Shown here: one piece after another, positions 14,084 through 17,185 of the stretch
How positions within the stretch are numbered: the stretch's first letter is position 1
How the letters are laid out: each line of letters starts with the position of its first letter
NCBI GenBank assembly: GCA_964423745.1
Contig: CAYRGG010000070.1
Location: forward strand, 1-17,185
Origin: CAYRGG01 sp964423745
Lineage (GTDB): Bacteria > Pseudomonadota > Gammaproteobacteria > Competibacterales > Competibacteraceae
Direction of reading: 5' to 3'
Length of the DNA stretch: 17,185 nucleotides
Made by a program: the position numbers and the translations under genes
Notes under the pieces: model-generated
Seen by the model: only the letters and a program-made list of their open reading frames with translations
The model's database searches: none
Told to the model about the DNA's origin: nothing

Positions 14084-15172
14084 GTGAGCGAAAAGAAATC
14101 GGGCGTTAAAATTTTCCCAAAACTACTGTTGACCATGCTATTGATCTCTGCCATTCCGTTAGCCGGATTATGGTATCTCAGCGCTTTTACAGGGCAAAAA
14201 ATTCTTAAAGACAATTTGGATACCAGTTTAAGTCGAGTCGCAGACGCGGTTGCCGCCGATGTGAATGGATGGATCGACATGAACGTAAAGGCTCTCCAGC
14301 AGACCGCTGCGTTGCAAGGCATAGCCTCTATGGATCCGTTGCAGCAGACATCTGGGTTAAAAGCCAATGCAAGTACCTATCCCTGGACCTATCTTGTACA
14401 TACCACCAATGTTGAAGGTAACAACGTTGCCCGGAGCGATGGCAAATCCCTTAAATTCTATGGGGATCGTGAGTATTTCAAACAAGTTAGTGATGGCGCC
14501 GATGTGGGGCAGCAGGTTTTGATTGGCCGTACTAACAAGAAACCTACTTTGTGTCTTTCGGTGCCTGTAGGTCGTCAAGCAACTAACCTTGCCGGCGTTT
14601 TGACCGGCTGTTCGGAGCTTGGCGATATTTCCGCAGCGGTGGCGGATGTCAATATTGGCAATACTGGACAAGCCTTTTTGGTGGATAGCTCAGGTCGTTT
14701 GGTGGCCCATAGCGATACAGATAGGATGGCGGCATACTTGCAGGATGTTTCCAATCATCCCGCCTTAACCGCCGGCGTGGAAAAAGAAAATGTTGTCTTT
14801 GAAGAAAGAGGTAAGCAGATCGTTGCTTATCCGCAAAATCTTGATCTAGGCTGGACATTAGTGGTTGAACAAGACTATGACGATGCCTTTGCCCCGCTTT
14901 ATGTAGCAAAGCGTAATGCGTATATCGTCATGGGTCTAACCATTGGTTTGGTGTTGATAGTGGCATTGATGTTCACCCGCAATCTAGTTCGGCCGATCCG
15001 CAGATTGACTAATGTGGTTGATGTGTTTAGCCGCGGTAAACCCGCCGATGAAATCCCTGGCGTCGATCGTGGTGACGAAGTGGGTGAATTAGCCCGCGCC
15101 GTGAAGCGGATGGGTGTCAGTATGCAAATGGCTTTTGAGCAAATCAAGAAAATCCACTCCCGAGCCGCTTAA
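14084..15172 (+). CDS. Double-Cache sensor protein with HAMP domain but no output domain
   Basis: A 362-residue inner-membrane sensor. A transmembrane helix (about 11-33) leads to a periplasmic dCache-type ligand domain (35-275) with PWTYLVHT (100-107), ARSDGKSLKFYGDREYFKQV (116-135) and IGRTNKKP (147-154), the motifs where small ligands usually bind. A second helix (279-298) and a HAMP domain (299-351, PIRRLTN and DEVGELARAV) follow. The protein stops 11 residues after HAMP: there is no chemoreceptor signalling tip, kinase or cyclase. The stop is clean and no continuing frame was seen, so this looks designed or long established rather than a recent break. It is clearly paralogous to the receptor at 15922. 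Start: GTG preceded by AAGGAAC at 8 nt. Control is through the sigma-54 promoter. It may modulate the neighbouring receptor by mixed dimers or ligand titration; that is inference. Confidence 0.88.
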   Translation: MSEKKSGVKIFPKLLLTMLLISAIPLAGLWYLSAFTGQKILKDNLDTSLSRVADAVAADVNGWIDMNVKALQQTAALQGIASMDPLQQTSGLKANASTYPWTYLVHTTNVEGNNVARSDGKSLKFYGDREYFKQVSDGADVGQQVLIGRTNKKPTLCLSVPVGRQATNLAGVLTGCSELGDISAAVADVNIGNTGQAFLVDSSGRLVAHSDTDRMAAYLQDVSNHPALTAGVEKENVVFEERGKQIVAYPQNLDLGWTLVVEQDYDDAFAPLYVAKRNAYIVMGLTIGLVLIVALMFTRNLVRPIRRLTNVVDVFSRGKPADEIPGVDRGDEVGELARAVKRMGVSMQMAFEQIKKIHSRAA

Positions 15173-15200
15173 CACTCACTTTTTATAAACGGCATAAATA

Positions 15201-15229
15201 GCACCGTGACGCTCGACGTGTCACGGTGC
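15201..15229 (+). terminator. Hairpin between the sensor and the DUF4388 gene
   Basis: GCACCGTGAC pairs with GTCACGGTGC (10 bp, 9-nt loop). The following bases, GCCTTATCTCATAGTCTTTT, are only moderately T-rich. It could be a partial terminator that lowers expression of the downstream genes, or an mRNA-stability element. Confidence 0.5.
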
Positions 15230-15271
15230 GCCTTATCTCATAGTCTTTTACCTATTTCGGAAAGATTTATC

Positions 15272-15805
15272 ATGGCACAAAAAGTTTCATTTCCAAAGAT
15301 TATCGCCGCTTTAGAACAACACTGTCAGGCAAAGCATACGGGTACGTTGCGAGTTTTGGCTGACAAAGGCGTCTCGGCGGCATTTTTGTTAGACAGTGGT
15401 CGGATTGTAGCAGTGCAATGCAGTAACCATGAGGGTGAACAGGCATTAGAGAAGATCGTCACCATACAGAATGGTGTAGTCAAATTTATGGAAGGTTCTC
15501 TGCAGGACGTCAGCTCAGCGCCGTTACTTTCTAACGAGGCAATTTTTCAATGTCTTCTTGGTCAGGGTAGTGGGTCAGTCCCCACGAGTGAAGGTGCTGG
15601 CGCTGGTAAACCTTTGACGGCGGGTCATAAAACGTTATTAGAGGACTTGCTGGCCGATCAAATCGGTCCCATGGCGCAGATTATTTGCGGTAACGTTTTC
15701 TCCTCGGTGAGCGATACGCAGACAGCAACAGCGGCGTTGGCTCAAGAAATTCCTGATCCTGCCATGCGTAAACAGTTTTTAGCGGCTGCCCAAAAGAAAC
15801 TTTAA
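15272..15805 (+). CDS. DUF4388 (PATAN-type) and DUF8082-like protein
   Basis: A 177-residue cytoplasmic protein without catalytic motifs. The N-terminal half (about 5-95) has the DUF4388 layout: HTGTLRVLADKGVSAAFLLD, a GRIVAVQCS strand, and GEQALEKIV. This domain is known from PatA-type regulators and from chemosensory and gliding systems. A Gly/Ser-rich linker (97-116) leads to a C-terminal helical segment (120-177, LLADQIGPMAQIICGNVF and IPDPAMRKQFL). That segment recalls the DUF8082 domain found at the ends of bacterial kinases and TPR proteins. The ATG at 15272 with GGAAAG upstream is preferred; a GTG at 15206 in the same frame lies inside a hairpin. Lying between two paralogous receptors, it is probably a signalling adaptor. 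Domain names are from pattern memory and need a profile search. Confidence 0.72.
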   Translation: MAQKVSFPKIIAALEQHCQAKHTGTLRVLADKGVSAAFLLDSGRIVAVQCSNHEGEQALEKIVTIQNGVVKFMEGSLQDVSSAPLLSNEAIFQCLLGQGSGSVPTSEGAGAGKPLTAGHKTLLEDLLADQIGPMAQIICGNVFSSVSDTQTATAALAQEIPDPAMRKQFLAAAQKKL

Positions 15806-15822
15806 TTGCCCAAAGATTGTTT

Positions 15823-15843
15823 CTGTCCTCTTGTCGAGGACAG
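15823..15843 (+). terminator. Hairpin before the chemoreceptor gene
   Basis: CTGTCCTC pairs with GAGGACAG (8 bp, 5-nt loop), 17 nt after the DUF4388 stop. A short CTTTTATT lies 10 nt further on, so termination is possible but not strong. The next gene may therefore have its own promoter; TATAAA at 15893-15898 could be a -10 box, without a clear -35. Confidence 0.5.
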
Positions 15844-15921
15844 CATCGCTCGCTTTTATTGCTAGATCGCGCAAGTGCCTAGTGAGTTTAACTATAAAAA
15901 TTGGTTTTAAGGATGAAAATA

Positions 15922-17185
15922 ATGAGAATGAATCGACCCGCGTTTACCCTTTTTCCAAAGCTGCTGCTCGCTATGATGCTCATAGGCATGGTGCCTGTAG
16001 TCGGTTTATGGGTTGTAAACAGTCATATAGCAAAGCAAGACTGGCAAGCTAATTTTGATAGGAGCTTGACAAGAATTTCTGATGCGTCAGTCAATGTTAT
16101 CGATACCTGGATTGACGCAAATATAAGAACATTAAAGCAGACGGCTGCTCTTGAGAATATTGCTTCTATGAAGCCAAAACAACAAAAATCCGTTCTTGAA
16201 GGTGTCGTTGATGCTTATGGCTGGACTTATCTTGCTTTTGTAGTGGATGCCGATGGAGAAAACACAGCCCGTAGCGATGCTAAACCGCTTAAATCCTACG
16301 CTGATCGTCACTATGTCAAGCAGGTTTTAGGGGAAGGCAAAGCCATAGGCTGGCAGGTGGTGGTAGGCCGTAGCACAGGTAAACCCGCTTTAGTGCTTTC
16401 CCGAGCGGTTCAAGATGCCAGTGGGCGGAGAGTAGGCGCCTTGGCTATGGCTATGCAGCTTACAGATGTCTCTGAAATTATTAGCGATATACAGCTTGGC
16501 GAAACAGGTTTTGCCTTTCTTGTCAATGAGACGGGTAAGGTCATTGCGCATGGTCGGCCAGAAAAAGTAAGTGGGGCGCTGCAAGACCTAAACGATCATC
16601 CTGCCTTAAAAGTGGGTAAAGATGAACAGCAGGTTGTCTTTATGGAAGCGGGTAAAAAAGTAGTAGCCTATCCTCAAAAAATAAATTTGGGGTGGACTTT
16701 AGTGATCCAGCAAGACCATGAAGAAGCTTTTGCTTCCTTGCGTAACGCTGAACGAAATGGGCTGATGTCGTTAGGTTTCACATTAACCTTAGTGTTAATC
16801 GCGTCGTTCTTTTTTGCCCGTAGCGTCATTGTACGTCCGTTAATGAACATGACCAATGTTATGAAACGATTAGCAGCCGGTGATAAAGGGATATCCGTGC
16901 CGGGACTTGCTAAGCGTGATGAGCTCGGCGATATGGCCCGCGCAGTAGAAGTTTTTAAACAAAATGCATTAGAGAATGAGCGTCTTCAGAAAGAGCAACA
17001 ACAGCTGGCGCTGGAGCGTGAGCAAGCCATAAATGAGCAACACCTTCAAGAGGAACAAAAACGTCAAACCGAACAAAAACTGCGTCAAGAAGCACAAGCA
17101 TCCGCCGAGCGCGAACGCGCACAGGCGGCTGAACTACAACACAAAGTCGACGCCCTGCTAGAAGTCGTCAATGCCGCGGCGGCGG
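15922..17185 (+). CDS. Methyl-accepting chemotaxis protein, N-terminal part (runs off the window)
   Basis: At least 421 codons of a membrane receptor, cut by the window end. A transmembrane helix (about 10-33) is followed by a dCache ligand domain with GWTYLAFVVDADGENTARSD, SYADRHYVKQV and VGRSTGKP, and a second helix near residues 277-297. Then come a HAMP domain (RPLMNMTNVMKRLAAGD, RDELGDMARAVEVFKQNAL) and a long Glu/Gln/Arg-rich coiled coil, ending in LQHKVDALLEVVNAAAA. That last segment is how the second HAMP or signalling region of many chemoreceptors begins, so a methyl-accepting tip should follow. The Cache part is paralogous to the protein at 14084 over its whole length. The ATG at 15922 has AAGGA at 8 nt; the ATG at 15913 overlaps that site and is unlikely to be used. 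Confidence 0.88.
   Translation, partial: MRMNRPAFTLFPKLLLAMMLIGMVPVVGLWVVNSHIAKQDWQANFDRSLTRISDASVNVIDTWIDANIRTLKQTAALENIASMKPKQQKSVLEGVVDAYGWTYLAFVVDADGENTARSDAKPLKSYADRHYVKQVLGEGKAIGWQVVVGRSTGKPALVLSRAVQDASGRRVGALAMAMQLTDVSEIISDIQLGETGFAFLVNETGKVIAHGRPEKVSGALQDLNDHPALKVGKDEQQVVFMEAGKKVVAYPQKINLGWTLVIQQDHEEAFASLRNAERNGLMSLGFTLTLVLIASFFFARSVIVRPLMNMTNVMKRLAAGDKGISVPGLAKRDELGDMARAVEVFKQNALENERLQKEQQQLALEREQAINEQHLQEEQKRQTEQKLRQEAQASAERERAQAAELQHKVDALLEVVNAAAA

Noticed and set aside
15206..15271. GTG at 15206 as the start of the DUF4388 protein
   Set aside because: It lies inside a 10-bp hairpin, lacks a ribosome-binding site, and the added residues do not look like the domain's start; the ATG at 15272 is better.
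1..17185. Integrated mobile element, CRISPR array or defence island
   Set aside because: No transposase, integrase, direct terminal repeats, regular spacer repeats or tRNA attachment site were seen; the toxin-antitoxin genes are the only accessory hallmark.

Overview
The window looks like chromosomal DNA of a gammaproteobacterium. BtuB, Fur, Lon and the Fpr-type reductase all have typical gammaproteobacterial architecture. The single-gene receptors with Cache and HAMP domains would suit a motile, environmentally versatile lineage, such as sulfur or methane oxidisers and their relatives. I cannot fix the genus. Coding DNA is of intermediate GC and the intergenic stretches are clearly AT-richer. 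No tRNA, rRNA, CRISPR array or insertion sequence was found.

Layout. (1) 1-834 is a graveyard: the last codons of an upstream gene (to 62), an intrinsic-terminator-like hairpin (229-276), the first 25 or so codons of a membrane receptor (288-364), the front of a vapC toxin and the back of its vapB antitoxin (368-663, minus strand), and the C-terminal tail of a sigma-54 activator (682-834). (2) 906-3772 (+): bluB, which makes the lower ligand of B12, followed by a cytoplasmic GH13 alpha-amylase with an N-terminal starch-binding module. (3) 5071-3803 (-): a small exported 4-cysteine protein and a membrane-anchored coiled-coil protein. (4) 7706-5351 (-): promoter, cobalamin riboswitch, a leader of about 250 nt, and a BtuB-like TonB-dependent receptor. 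(5) 8722-7972 (-): a Phd/PIN toxin-antitoxin operon with a palindromic operator over its promoter. (6) 9519-8743 (-) and 9761-10063 (+): divergent fpr and an ABM-fold monooxygenase, followed by fur and a MocA/MobA-like nucleotidyltransferase, then a strong hairpin terminator. (7) 13844-11266 (-): lon, with a recognisable sigma-32 (heat-shock) promoter. (8) 13919-17185 (+): a near-perfect sigma-54 promoter with an upstream palindrome, a Cache-HAMP protein lacking any output domain, a DUF4388/DUF8082-like protein, and the start of a paralogous chemoreceptor that runs off the window.

How they work together. bluB and the riboswitch-controlled BtuB-like receptor are both B12 genes but sit in separate transcription units; no other corrin-pathway gene is present. 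fpr, the ABM protein and fur form an iron/redox neighbourhood. The last three genes form a sensory module: two related double-Cache receptors flank a protein whose N-terminal domain type is known from chemosensory systems of surface-motile bacteria. This module, with its sigma-54 control and headless receptor, is the most interesting part of the window. The gene-fragment mosaic at the left end is second.
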